From NCBI GenBank assembly GCA_016708265.1, contig JADJGA010000004.1, positions 310,001 through 374,000 of the forward strand: 64,000 bases of DNA, read 5' to 3'. Below the pieces are notes generated by a model. It ran no database searches. It was given only the letters and a program-made list of their open reading frames with translations, and had not been told where the DNA came from. The translations under genes and the position numbers were made by a program. Positions 1 through 10,600 of the stretch are shown here, piece after piece (the stretch's first letter is position 1; each line of letters starts with the position of its first letter). Origin of the DNA: Saprospiraceae bacterium. Lineage in GTDB: Bacteria; Bacteroidota; Bacteroidia; Chitinophagales; Saprospiraceae.

Positions 1-1
1 T

Positions 2-688
2 GAAGGTGACATGCCCACATTGTGCACGAGCCAGTACCTTATTCCCGTCACGAGTACAGATGAAAATGACAAATTTGATGTAACGAAATCATTTGGTTCA
101 AAAAGTATTGATATAGCTGCTCCCGGGAGGGCAATTTATACACTTACAACCGACAATGCTTACAGGAAAGATTTCACCGGAAATTCTGCTGCTGCCCCTC
201 ATGTTGCCGGGGCAATAGGCTTGATCTATACTATTCCCTGCCAGGGTTTTACTGATAAGATAAAAGCAAATCCTTCAGAACTGAGTCTTAAGATCAAAGA
301 ATATCTGCTAACATATTCCGATAAGCACAGTGACCTGAAAGATAAAACATTGTGCGGTGGCAGACTGAATATTTATAACACTTATATTCATCTTGCGGAA
401 TTATGCGGTGCCCTGCCAACAAATAAGCTATTAATAAAAACGATTGCACCAAACCCAGCATATAATAATACTACAATAGAATATGACATAGAAAACTATG
501 ATAATCACACATTAAATCTCTATAATGCAAGTGGGAAACTGGTCATCAGGGAGATATTTAAACCAAATATTTTCGGTACCAGGAGTATTAATATCGATGT
601 GAGTAGTTTCCCCACCGGGGTGTATTACCTGACTTTAGTATCAGGAGACAATTCAGTTTCAAAACCATTGGTCATTTCCCGAAAATGA
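2..688 (+). CDS. C-terminal part of a secreted subtilisin-like (S8) protease with T9SS sorting domain
   Basis: The frame is open from the window edge, so the start and most of the catalytic domain lie outside. The visible part holds the end of a peptidase S8 domain: the segment SKSIDIAAPG followed by GNSAAAPHVAG, the block that carries the catalytic serine (family form GTSxAAPHVAG). The catalytic Asp and His must lie upstream. After about residue 130 comes a domain starting IKTIAPNPA and ending GVYYLTLVSGDNSVSKPLVI, which is the form of a type A type IX secretion sorting domain. The protein is therefore expected to cross the outer membrane by T9SS and lose this tail. The gene ends 16 bp before the convergent aromatic-biosynthesis gene. 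No frameshift is seen in the visible part. Confidence 0.88.
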   Translation, partial: EGDMPTLCTSQYLIPVTSTDENDKFDVTKSFGSKSIDIAAPGRAIYTLTTDNAYRKDFTGNSAAAPHVAGAIGLIYTIPCQGFTDKIKANPSELSLKIKEYLLTYSDKHSDLKDKTLCGGRLNIYNTYIHLAELCGALPTNKLLIKTIAPNPAYNNTTIEYDIENYDNHTLNLYNASGKLVIREIFKPNIFGTRSINIDVSSFPTGVYYLTLVSGDNSVSKPLVISRK

Positions 689-704
689 TGCTTTGATAAT
701 AAAC

Positions 705-1787
705 TCAGGAATTGAAAATGTTTTCCTGTATCCTGATACTTTCAAGATGTATTTCTTTAAAAATACTATTAATAAAATCATGGCTGAGTCCTGATAACTC
801 ACCGTGCATTATCATTTTTTCCAGAATTTCACTAAATCTTTCCTGTTGAAAAACAGCTACATTGTTTTCCTTTTTAAGCTTACCAATAGTACCAACAATT
901 TCCATTCTTTCATTCAGGTTTTCAATCAGCCTGATATCCATATTATCGATTTGAGAACGTAAAGAAGCAAGTAGTTCACTGAATTTTGATTCCCTGAATT
1001 TCTTCTCTCTCACAACGAGTCTTTGAATGATCTGCTTAAAAATCTCAGGAGTTACCTGCTGATCAGCATCACTCCAGGCAGAATCAGGATCATTGTGTGT
1101 TTCAATCATCAATCCATCATACTGCAGGTCAAGAGCTGTCTGTGCTATTTTTTCGATGCAATCTCTTCTCCCGCATATATGTGACGGGTCACATATCATC
1201 GGAATATCCGGAAACCTGGTTTTAAAGTCTATAGGTATCTGCCAATTAGGTTGATTTCTGTAATTTGTAACCGTATAGCTTGAAAAACCTCTGTGAATTA
1301 CACCAATATTATTGACATTGCTCTTTAAAAGTCTTTCGACTGCTCCAATCCAGAGTTCAAGATCGGGATTGATGGGATTTTTTACCAGAATGATCCTGTC
1401 AGTTCCTTTCAAAGAATCCGCTAGTTCCTGAACCGTAAATGGATTGACGGTACTTCGCGCTCCAATCCACAGGACATCTATATCATGCTTGATTGCAAGT
1501 TCAACATGCCTTGGTTTAGCAACTTCAATTGCAATTTTTAATCCAGTCTCAGCTTTAACTTGCTGAAGCCATTTTAAAGCTTTATCCCCCACCCCCTCAA
1601 AACTTCCGGGACGAGTCCTTGGCTTCCAGACTCCTGCCCTGAAAACCGTAGCTTTGCTTCCGGATAACTGGTGAGAAATATTCAAAACCTGCTCTTTAGT
1701 CTCAGCACTGCAGGGCCCGGCAATAATCAGCGGAATTCCTGCACTAATTCTATTGAGCCAACTCAAATTATCCGTTTTAACATTCAT
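705..1787 (-). CDS. Bifunctional 3-deoxy-7-phosphoheptulonate synthase / chorismate mutase type II
   Basis: This enzyme would catalyse the first step of the shikimate pathway (phosphoenolpyruvate plus erythrose 4-phosphate) and, through its C-terminal domain, chorismate to prephenate. Residues 15-260 match the type I-beta DAHP synthase/KDO8P synthase fold, with IIAGPCSAET near the N-terminus, KPRTRPGSFEG (phosphate binding), and ICDPSHICGRRD. Residues 270-355 form an all-helical AroQ-type chorismate mutase (SQIDNMDIRLIENLNERMEI). This order is common in Bacteroidota, where the mutase domain is thought to give feedback control. The ATG at 1787 is preferred to the TTG at 1790. A TAATTTTG box on this strand (1858-1865) may be the promoter, but no good -33 element is seen. 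The gene is intact at about 360 residues. Confidence 0.93.
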   Translation of the reverse strand: MNVKTDNLSWLNRISAGIPLIIAGPCSAETKEQVLNISHQLSGSKATVFRAGVWKPRTRPGSFEGVGDKALKWLQQVKAETGLKIAIEVAKPRHVELAIKHDIDVLWIGARSTVNPFTVQELADSLKGTDRIILVKNPINPDLELWIGAVERLLKSNVNNIGVIHRGFSSYTVTNYRNQPNWQIPIDFKTRFPDIPMICDPSHICGRRDCIEKIAQTALDLQYDGLMIETHNDPDSAWSDADQQVTPEIFKQIIQRLVVREKKFRESKFSELLASLRSQIDNMDIRLIENLNERMEIVGTIGKLKKENNVAVFQQERFSEILEKMIMHGELSGLSHDFINSIFKEIHLESIRIQENIFNS

Positions 1788-2106
1788 CAACTACGTTTTA
1801 TAAAGCACTTATTTAATTTCCATGATATCAACTCCTTTTTAAAATCTTTATTTGAATCAAAATTAGCAAATCCAGGCTACATTAAACTTTTTTTACATTT
1901 TTTTTATTAAATATTTCCTTTCAATATACTATTACAAGTAAATTACATGAAAAAAGTTCAGATTACATTTTATACTTTCACGGAAATTCTCATTTGTAAA
2001 TTTGTACTAATTATTTTAATATTACTATTGATTATCCATCAATATTATATATATTTGATAAAAAATATTAAATGGTTTTTACTACATTGACAAAAATAAT
2101 GAACAA
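1788..2106. other. Divergent intergenic region
   Basis: AT-rich region between two divergent genes. It holds the guaC promoter (separate entry) and, on the minus strand, a TAATTTTG box at 1858-1865 with an AGGAG-like sequence ahead of a four-codon open frame at 1823-1809. Nothing else is recognisable. Confidence 0.6.
2028..2057 (+). promoter_or_regulatory. Bacteroidetes-type promoter for guaC
   Basis: TTG at 2028-2030, a 19-bp spacer, then TATATTTG at 2050-2057. This fits the Bacteroidetes primary sigma consensus TTG / TAnnTTTG with 19-21 bp spacing. It lies 50 bp ahead of the guaC start codon. Confidence 0.6.
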
Positions 2107-3145
2107 ATGAGAATTGAGTACGATATAAAACTTGGTTTTAAAGACGTGATGTTCAGGCCAAAAAGGTCAACACTTAAAAGCAGAAGCCAGGTAAATCTTG
2201 AAAGAATTTTCAGACTTATGCACACAGATACAAAATGGTCGGGAATTCCTGTCATGGCTGCAAATATGGATACTATCGGAACTTTTGAAATGGCAGTTTC
2301 TCTGAGTTCATTGAAAGTTTTTACAGCTATTCACAAGCATTATACCGTTGAAGAATGGAATACTTTTCTAAAAAATGCTCCTCAGGGAATTGAAAATTTC
2401 ATTGCAGTCAGCACTGGGACAGTACCGAATGATATGGACAAGCTTAAAGCAATTATAAAAGCAAACCCACATTTGAGATTTATATGTATCGATGTTGCCA
2501 ATGGTTACTCTGAACATTTTGTTTCGTTTGTAAAAGAAACACGATTGAATTTCCCCGAAAAAGTTATAATTGCCGGCAATGTGGTAACAGGGGAAATGGT
2601 CGAAGAGCTGTTATTATCAGGGGCAGATATAATAAAGGTTGGTATAGGACCTGGTTCTGTGTGCGACAAGGATAAAAACCGGAGTAGGTTATCCTCAGCT
2701 TTCAGCAATTATTGAGTGCGCAGATGCAGCGCATGGCCTGGGAGGATTGATCATCAGCGACGGGGGATGCACCACACCTGGAGATGTTGCGAAAGCATTC
2801 GGAGCCGGAGCTGACTTTGTAATGCTTGGAGGTATGCTGGCAGGACATGATGAATGCGGAGGAAATATTTTTGAAAAAGATGGAAAAAGATATAAACAGT
2901 TTTATGGAATGAGTTCCAGGACAGCGATGGAAAAACACTCCGGTGGGGTAGCTGACTACAGGGCAAGTGAAGGAATTTCCGTTGAAGTTGAATACAGGGG
3001 TAAAGTTGAAAATACAATGCTTGATATCCTTGGAGGAATAAGGAGTACATGCACTTATGTTGGTGCATCACAACTGAAGGAGTTAAGCAAAAGAACAACT
3101 TTTATAAGGGTTGCCGAGCAGGAAAATCAGGTGTATTCAGGATAA
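2107..3145 (+). CDS. guaC: GMP reductase (frameshifted at the catalytic-cysteine motif)
   Basis: GuaC converts GMP to IMP with NADPH and ammonia release, part of purine salvage. The first fragment (2107-2715) starts MRIEYDIKLGFKDVMFRPKR, the typical GuaC start, and keeps AANMDTIGTFEMA and AGNVVTGEMVEELL. The second frame (to 3145) supplies ECADAAHGLGGLIISDGG and AGHDECGG. Between them, near 2660-2665, the IMPDH/GMPR motif G-S-V-C-T-T-R reads GSVCDK: restoring two bases after the Cys codon gives VCTTRIKTGVGYPQL and joins the frames into about 346 residues, the usual family length. Unlike most breaks in the window this one is not in a homopolymer run. It is either a sequencing error or inactivation in the active site. 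Confidence 0.88.
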
Positions 3146-3483
3146 ATACCGGTCTCTTTATTATTTTAAAAATTTATTTTTTAACAGACAAAAATATTTT
3201 TTGTAAACACCGTAATTTAAACAGAGATTACCTGCCTCTGCTGAAATAAGGATATTTAATTTTTATTCCGGAGTCATAGTGGAAGGATTTGTTTTAATGA
3301 ACCAAATCTGTTTTTATCCTCAGTTTTAAATTTGTAAATCAAATCAGGGTTTAACATGTAAAATATTTATTAAACCATTTGTCTATTAATTTCTGCTATT
3401 CATAGAATTTATGAACCATTAAGGCATGTTGTAATAACAATAATAATTACTATGCGTTAATTTTTATAACAAAATCAATTCTA
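3146..3483. other. Intergenic region without recognisable gene
   Basis: AT-rich. A TAAATTTG box at 3327-3334 could be a -7 element for the receptor gene downstream, but there is no TTG at the right distance and it is 150 bp from the ATG. No ORF or repeat is supported here. Confidence 0.4.
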
Positions 3484-6301
3484 ATGCGAAAAGTATTGTT
3501 GTTTACAAGCCTGGTTTTCTTTCTTGTATCAGTTTTTGCCAGTCACCCGGAAAAATTACGATTAAAGGATTTCTCAAAGATACTTTAAATGAAAGTGTCC
3601 CATTTGCAACAGTTATGTTGTTAAGTCCGAAAGATTCCACATTACAGAATTTTACAACTACAAGTGATAATGGGGAGTTCAGATTTTCCGTATCAAAAAT
3701 TCAGCTTATTTGCTTAAGATTTCGCATATGACTTATATGCCGTTTCAGAAAAATATCGATTTCTCCAGACTGAAACTGTCGATTTAGGAACTTTGATCAT
3801 GAAGCCGATAAGTAAGACCCTGATGGAAGTAGTAATAAAGGCAGCCAAAGCTCCTCTATTTATAAAAGGAGATACAGTTGAATATGATGCCACAACTTTT
3901 AAAGTACCTCCCGGATCAACAGTTGAAGATCTTTTGCGCAGATTTCCAGGGATTGATGTCGATGCTGACGGTAATATTTCAACACAAGGCAAGGATGTGA
4001 AAAGATTATATGTTGACGGAAAACATTTTTCGGAGATGATCCTAAAAGTGCAACAAAAAACCTCGGAGCTGAAGTAGTATCAAAAGTTCAGGTTTTTGAT
4101 GAAAAATCAGAACAAACTAAACTGACCGGGATAGATGATGGCAGCAAAGAAAAAGCCATGAACCTTGAATTAAAAGATGAGTTTAAAATGGCAAATTCGG
4201 AAAAGTATCTGCAGCTGCAGGCACTGAAGAAAGGTGGGCAGGAAGTGGCAATTTCAACAGGTTTAATAATAAAACTCAGCTGTCATTTATAGGATATGCC
4301 AATAATGTTAACCAGACAGGTGTTAACTGGGAAGATTACAATGAATTTAGAGGAAACAATTTGTTTAATAATTATGACAATGGAGATTTCGGATTTTCCG
4401 GAATGAGAAGGAGGTTTATGTTTCAATTCAATGATTCACCTGTTGGAAATTATGATGGTAAAGGGTTGACACAAAATTTTGGGGCAGGTACAAATTATAA
4501 CTTTGATAATAAAGGAACAAAATTCAATGCGAGTTATTTTTACAACCAGACTGAGCTGAACTATTTACAAAATTCTGAAAGGCGTACCTTTATCGATGAA
4601 GACAATTCGTTTTTGAAAAATGATACTCTGGATAATTCAAATTTCAGATCAAGCCATAGTTTGGGTAGCAGATTTGAGAAGGAATTCAATCCAAACAACA
4701 GGTTGATCATGAAAGCAAATTTCCGTTTTTCAACCAACGATAATACGAGTAAAAATAACCAGTCATTTACAGATTTCAAGTCTTTACCATTTAATATCCT
4801 GAGCATAGACAATGAAACTGATGTCTATCCTCATTAAATATTACGTCTGGCTATTTACAGGCATTTATTCAAGAAAAAAGGGCGGTCATTTGCAATAAGC
4901 GGAGGATATAATTTTAATATTTCAGATGGTTCAGAAAATCTCAATACGCTGAACGATTTTTTCTCTGCAACTACTCCAACAGAACAAATCAAACAATTGA
5001 TAGTTAAGGATAAGAATGTAAATGAAATCAAATCCAGTGTGTTGTATTCAGAACCATTATCAGAAAAATTCTTCATTGAAACTTTTTACAATTTCAGCAA
5101 TCTTGACAATTTTAGCAACCGTCAGGCATCAGATCTCTTAAGCAGTAATTCCAGGATTGACAGTTTAAGTGTTTATTATGAACAATCCACATTATACAAC
5201 AGATTGGGCACAGTACTGAGATATTCGTATAATGGAATAAACTTTTCAGCAGGATTCGCAGGTCAATCCCTGATCCTTAATGGTATTTATGCCCTGGATA
5301 AGGGACTTGAATGGAATGACAAAAAAGAACCAAGACAATATAACAATCTCACTCCCAATATCGATTTCAGTTACAATGTTACGAGACAAATACATCTTGA
5401 ATTAAGCTATAATAATCAGATCATGCCACCTGATTTTGATGCTTTATATCCTGTATTAAACACCGCAAATCCTTCTTACCAGATAATAGGAAATCCTGAG
5501 CTTAATACTGAAAAATCACATGAAGTTGAACTTGAATTCCATTACTGGAATCCTGCTTCCTTTTCGAATATTAACTTTAGCTCAACTTACACTGTAACCA
5601 AAGATCCTATCGTGTACAATCAACAGACAGTTTTTGACCCGAATAAAGGTGCTGTAACTGTTTCAATGCCTGAAAACATGGAAAAACAAAACTCATTCAG
5701 AACAAATTTATGGACCAATATTCCGATCGTGAAAACTAAACTCAGTATAAATTTCAATGCTGGATATGATAATTCAATAACACCTACTAAAATTAACAAT
5801 CAACTTGATGATATAAATTCTGCCGGCATAAACTTAGGATCAAATTTAAATTTCACTCCAAATCTGAAACTGGTATTAACAGTTGGAGCAAGTACTAATT
5901 TTTCTAAAATAACATATAAAGCAAATAGCACACAGGATCAGGATTTCTATAATTATGTACTTAAATCATCGGTTAAATGGCAATTTGAAAAAAATACTTT
6001 TTTTGAGAGTAATTATAATTTTTCTGTATATAATAACAAAAAATTTAATTTTGACAAAAAACTACCGATCTGGAATGCTTCTGTAAGAAGAATACTAGGT
6101 AAAAGCAAGAAATTTGAATTGCGTTTGTCTGCTTTCGATATTCTAAATAAAAACCTTACATTAAGCCAGTATGCATCAAAAAACTTTGTTGAAAAAAGTG
6201 AAACTAATACTTTATCAAGGTATGTGTTGCTAGGCCTTACTTATAATATCAAAGGATTTGAAAATAAGGCTCCGCAAAGAAGACGATTTATGATGATGTA
6301 A
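3484..6301 (+). CDS. TonB-dependent-receptor-type outer-membrane beta-barrel protein (multiply frameshifted)
   Basis: The start MRKVLLFTSLVFFLVSVFA is a signal peptide. Reading across frames gives a carboxypeptidase-regulatory-like fold (SVPFATVMLL, TSDNGEFRFSVS), then a plug-like region (KGDTVEYDATTFKVPPGSTV, LLRRFPGIDVDADGNI, VKRLYVDGKHFFGDDPKSA) and a long C-terminal barrel with alternating strands. This resembles the outer-membrane beta-barrel family related to TonB receptors. The fragments lie at 3484-3588, about 3570-3760, 3793-4077, 4070-4190, 4200-4837 and 4838-6301. Frame changes sit at about 3538, 3697, 3768, 4030, 4192 and 4826-4860, mostly single losses in short A, T or C runs. 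Ligand is unknown. The GLPGLI-family gene follows after 13 bp and is probably cotranscribed. Confidence 0.75.
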
Positions 6302-6314
6302 AAAAAATGAAAAA

Positions 6315-7085
6315 ATGAAAAAAATAATATTATCAAAATTGACTGTTTTCATTGTAACTGCTGTTTTTACAATTTCCGCTGCTGCTCAAAAACCATTGGA
6401 AGGGACAGTTACATATACACAGATATCAAACTGGACAAAAATGATGGCATCATTGGATTATCTGAGTCAAAATCAAAAAGATCAGATATCTTACATGAGC
6501 AGCAACAGGCCCGGATGGAAACAGTATAAAAAGCTGCATTTCAAAAAAAATATTTCAAAATTTGAAAATTCTGATGAAATTGCCAACCCTGAAATGAGGC
6601 ACTGGAGCCAAAAAAAGGAAGTATATTTTATTTTAAACAATTATGATCAAAACACATTTCAAAGTGCGTTGATTTTTAATGGAAAGCCATATTTAATAAC
6701 AGATTCTTTATATGTGCCGGCATGGAAAATTAAAAACAATATCAAAGAAATAGCAGGACATATATGCATGAATGCAACAACTTATGATTCAATCAGGAAG
6801 CAAAGTATTGAAGCATGGTTTGCACTCGACATTCCGCTGAGTACCGGACCTGAAAGGTTCTCAGGTTTACCGGGTCTTATACTGGAAGTCGACATCAATA
6901 ACGGAGCTATGATATTATCTGCTGAGAAAATAGATTCCATTGCTGATACAAAACTCTTTGACATTCCTAAAAAAGTAAAAGGGAAAAAAATCAATACAAT
7001 GCAATATGATAAAATGCTGAAAGATTATATTGAAGATAAACGAAAAATGGAACAGCCCTGGTTCTGGGGTGTACAATATTATTAA
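6315..7085 (+). CDS. GLPGLI family protein
   Basis: Intact 256-residue protein with a signal peptide (hydrophobic segment ending ISAAAQ) and the family signature FSGLPGLILEVDINNG at about residues 178-193. The family is restricted to Bacteroidota. Its members are periplasmic or envelope proteins of unknown biochemical role, often encoded just after a TonB-receptor-like protein, as here (13 bp after the barrel gene). A role alongside the receptor is an inference from this arrangement. Confidence 0.85.
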   Translation: MKKIILSKLTVFIVTAVFTISAAAQKPLEGTVTYTQISNWTKMMASLDYLSQNQKDQISYMSSNRPGWKQYKKLHFKKNISKFENSDEIANPEMRHWSQKKEVYFILNNYDQNTFQSALIFNGKPYLITDSLYVPAWKIKNNIKEIAGHICMNATTYDSIRKQSIEAWFALDIPLSTGPERFSGLPGLILEVDINNGAMILSAEKIDSIADTKLFDIPKKVKGKKINTMQYDKMLKDYIEDKRKMEQPWFWGVQYY

Positions 7086-7255
7086 CCACTGATATACGTA
7101 ATATTTCCATCAGAGGTGAATTCTTTAATTGATGTATTCTTTTATTATCTTCTTATTTTTACACTGATAGCTGCAGAATCCTGATACTTTCACAATTAAT
7201 GTATTTGTAGTTTTTATCGAATAATTTAACATATTTGTAGAAAACTCAAAACATT

Positions 7256-7288
7256 TTTGAAGTTTTGTTAGTTTTATTTCTACTTTTG
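7256..7288 (+). promoter_or_regulatory. Promoter of the TetR/RND efflux operon
   Basis: TTTG at 7256-7259, 21-bp spacer, TACTTTTG at 7281-7288, which matches the Bacteroidetes -33/-7 pattern. The regulator start codon is 13 bp further on, so the leader is very short. Autoregulation by the TetR protein is likely by analogy but no clear operator palindrome is seen. Confidence 0.6.
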
Positions 7289-7301
7289 CGTTCTCATTAA
7301 T

Positions 7302-7911
7302 ATGATTGATAAAAGTAAAATATTAGAGCATTCAGCTAAGTTGTTCCTTAAATATGGTATCAAGACTATAACCGTGGATGATATTGCCAATGACCTCGGC
7401 ATTTCAAAAAGAACTCTTTATGATATTTTTGAAAGCAAGGAAACTATAATTGGACAGATAGTCAACTTTCATATTGAAAATGAGAAAAAAGCATTTGAAG
7501 ATATTGTTAAAAGCTCTGTCAATTCAATCGATATGATGATGAAACTGTCAAATTTCATTTTTCTGATGTACAATAAGCTCCATCCTTCAGTTATGACAGA
7601 TCTGAAAAAGTTTTACAGTGGAATTTGGGAATGCATAGAAGGGTTTAACAGTGAATCAATAAGGGAGATAATTGAATTGAATCTGAGACAAGGGAATTAA
7701 GGAAGAGTTTTACAGGCCTGAAATTGATCCGGTTGTACTTTCGCTGCTTTATGTAAAGCAACTGCAATTATTTTCTGATGAGGAAAACATTCATCTTGAA
7801 AAAAAATCAAAATCAGAAATAATACAGCAGTTCTTTGAATACAATATGTATGGGATAATGTCAGCAAAAGGTATAAAGTATTATTCGGACTTGGAAAAAA
7901 AAATAAAGTGA
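7302..7911 (+). CDS. TetR/AcrR family transcriptional regulator (one frameshift)
   Basis: The N-terminus (residues 1-50) is a TetR helix-turn-helix: ITVDDIANDLGISKRTLYDIF, followed by ESKETIIGQIV. The first frame stops at 7700 because of an extra A near 7691-7695; shifting frame gives GIKEEFYRPEIDPVVLSLLY and a helical C-terminal ligand-binding domain ending at 7911 (about 202 residues, normal for the family). It is first in an operon with a TolC-like protein, a membrane-fusion protein and an RND pump, so it is most likely the local repressor. The inducing ligand cannot be read from the sequence. Confidence 0.82.
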
Positions 7912-7973
7912 GTAATAGTTAGAGTTATAAAACTAAAATGATTTGATAAAAAAAACCAAAAAGATAAATGCAT

Positions 7974-9352
7974 ATGATAAAGAAAATTCTTTATTTTTTC
8001 CTTTTTGCTTTCTTTACCTGTGATTTTGGTCTGCACAACCTGTAGTTAAAAGTTTAAGCTTGAAAGATGCACAGGAATACGCATTGAAAAATAACATGAC
8101 AATTAAAAATGCTCGTGTAGACCTGGAAATTGCTAAGAAAAAAATATGGGAAACTACTGCAATGGGATTACCTCAACTTAATGCAGCAGCAGCCTATTCG
8201 CATATTTTCAAGGTACCTGAAGTGTCTTTTCCGGGAACCATTCTGTCTAATAGCAGAAATACAAGTACCCAGTATGGTTTACCTGTTGCCGGCGATTCAT
8301 TATTTGTGAATAATTATTCATCTCCGCCTATAAAACTCTGTGTTGCAGACAATCTGACTTTTGACATTACACTTTCACAGCTTGTTTTCAACGGAGCTTA
8401 TTTAGTTGGACTGCAGGCTTCAAAAGTATTTTACCAGATAAGTGAGCAGGCACTTGAAAAAAATGAAATAGATATACGTGAAAGTGTTGCAAACACATAT
8501 CTTTTGATCCTGAATTTAATAAAAAATGAAGAAATACTTTCAAAGAGGATAATCAATCTGGATAAGACTCTGAATGAAATGAGACAATTGAACAAAGCAG
8601 GATTTCTTGAGATCACAGATGTCGATCAACTTGAACTCACAATTCTTTCAGTAAAAAATGCGCAAAACACCTTACAGCGTCAGATTGACGGAGCTACCGA
8701 CCTGCTTAAATTTCAGATAGGAATGCCCTATGATGTTGAACTTGAACTTTCAGATGTTCTCGATGAAATTCTTAATTCTGCAGTAATTGAATCAATAACC
8801 GGAAGAAACCTTGAAGTTGAGAACAATATTGTCACTAAGATTCTAAACACTCAGGTAAAAATAGGTGAACTGAACCTCAAAAGAGAAAAAAAGCGGTTAC
8901 CTGCCCAGCCTTGCAGCCTTTTACAAGCATTCTGAGAAAGCCAAACAGGCTGATTTCGATTTTTTATGAAAGATATGGCTGGAGTGCAGTTGAATATTCC
9001 CATTTTCTCAAGCGGGCAGAGAAAATCTGCGGTAGCACAGAGGAAACTTGAACTTTTAAAAATGCAAAACAGCAGGGAACAGGCATTGAATGGCCTGCAG
9101 CTGGAATTTAAATCTGCAAACAATGATTTCAGCACATCACTGGAAAAATACAATAATGAAAAACGCAATATTGAACTGGCTGAAAGAATATATAATAAAA
9201 CTCTGATAAAATTTAAGGAAGGACTGGCAAGCAGCATGGATATTACTACTGCGCAAAATCAGTTGTTCGGTGCCCAATCCAATTTTTTTACGGCAGTGTA
9301 CAGTCTGCTGGTGGCAAAAAATAAAATCGATAAACTAACTAATAATCAATAA
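7974..9352 (+). CDS. TolC-family outer-membrane efflux protein (frameshifted)
   Basis: Outer-membrane channel of the tripartite pump. The start at 7974 gives a signal peptide (MIKKILYFFLFAFFT); the frame changes near 8033 into SLSLKDAQEYALKNNMTIKNA, the usual start of the OEP repeat. Two OEP halves are visible: residues 20-230 and the second half from 8966 (GVQLNIPIFSSGQRKSAVAQ), with the typical coiled-coil segment ERIYNKTLIKFKEGLASSMD and TAQNQLFGAQ. Further frame changes lie near 8895 (an extra A) and 8969 (a lost T). Reading through gives about 459 residues, normal for the family. The adaptor follows after 13 bp. Confidence 0.85.
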
Positions 9353-9365
9353 TTTTAAAACAAAC

Positions 9366-10518
9366 ATGAGTAAAGATATGAAAACAATTAACAGAATAAT
9401 GACCTTAATGCTTGCATCTCTGATAATAATATCATGCGGCCAGCCTGATAAAAAAACCCAGCTTGAAAGTCTGAAGAAGCAGCAGGATGAATTAACGGCA
9501 CAGATCAGGAAATTAGAGTCTGAACTTACTTTAACAGATACAATTAAAAAAGAAATAAAGTCAACTGAAGTTCTGATTACAGAATTAAAAAGCACTACAT
9601 TTGATCATTTCATTGAAGTTCAGGGCAAAGTTGATGGCGAACAAAATGTGGGTATTTCTCCCCAGATGCCGGGTATTGTTACCGCTGTGTATGTCAAAGA
9701 AGGCTCAATGGTCACCAAAGGGCAGGTTCTGGCTCAGCTTGATGATAATGTGCTCAGGCAACAGCTTCGGACAATAGAACAGCAACTCTCATTTTGCAAC
9801 CGATCTTTATGAAAAACAAAAATCGTTGTGGAATCAGCAGATTGGAACAGAAGTGCAATATCTCTCAGCGAAAAATCAGAAAGAATCTCTTGAAAAAAAT
9901 ATTTCTGCCATGAAAGAGCAACTCCAGATGTACAAGATAAAATCACTTATTAACGGATCTGTTGAAGAAGTGAATATCAAGATTGGACAAATGGCAGCAG
10001 CAGGAGTACTTCCTGCATTCAGAGTAGTAAATTTCGCTACCGTAAAAGTCCTTGCAGATATAGCCGAAGCATATGCTCCCAAGGTAAAATCCGGCAATAA
10101 GGCTATTGTATATTTCCCTGACTATGATACAGAAATACCTGCCACTATAAGGTTTTCAAGTAAATTTATAAACCCTACAAACCGGACTTTTCAGGCAGAA
10201 GTTAAAATTGGGAAAAGCAAGGTTGATTACCGTGCCAATATGATAGCCATTATTAAAATAAATGACTATCATAATCCGAAAGCCTTGTATTGCCCGTGAA
10301 TGCCATAAAGGAATCTATAGATGGAAAATACGTATATGTTGCAGAATCAAAGGGTGACAAAACAGTGGCCAAAAGGATCGGGGTTGAGATAGGTCAGACC
10401 TATAATGGTGTTGCTGAAATACTTAAGGACTGAAACAGGAGATAAGATCATCACAACCGGACAAAACAATCTTGCTGACGGACAGATCATTAACATAAAC
10501 AAACCAATGACAGAATGA
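9366..10518 (+). CDS. RND efflux periplasmic adaptor subunit, lipoprotein (frameshifted)
   Basis: Membrane-fusion protein linking the pump to the outer-membrane channel. A lipobox (LIIISC, Cys near residue 24) indicates a lipid-anchored protein. Then come a coiled coil, the lipoyl-like half VQGKVDGEQNVGISPQMPG with VYVKEGSMVTKGQVLAQLDD, the second half KSLINGSVEEVNIKIGQM, and a beta-barrel region. Frame changes are at about 9795 (extra T), 10284 (lost base) and 10430-10436; the tail after the last one reads TGDKIITTGQNNLADGQI. The end at 10518 gives about 385 residues. An ATG at 9378 is an alternative start. The pump gene begins 82 bp later. Confidence 0.83.
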
Positions 10519-10600
10519 TCAAAAACACCGTGATGAACTTTAAAAAGCTTACACCTGGCAGGTAAAACAAAATAATATAAATCAAAACGAAAATTTGAAA

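Noticed and set aside
1809..1823. Four-codon minus-strand frame behind an AGGAG sequence upstream of the DAHP synthase gene, a possible leader peptide
   Set aside because: It has no aromatic codons and no attenuator hairpins nearby, and Shine-Dalgarno sequences are rarely used in this phylum. Probably chance.
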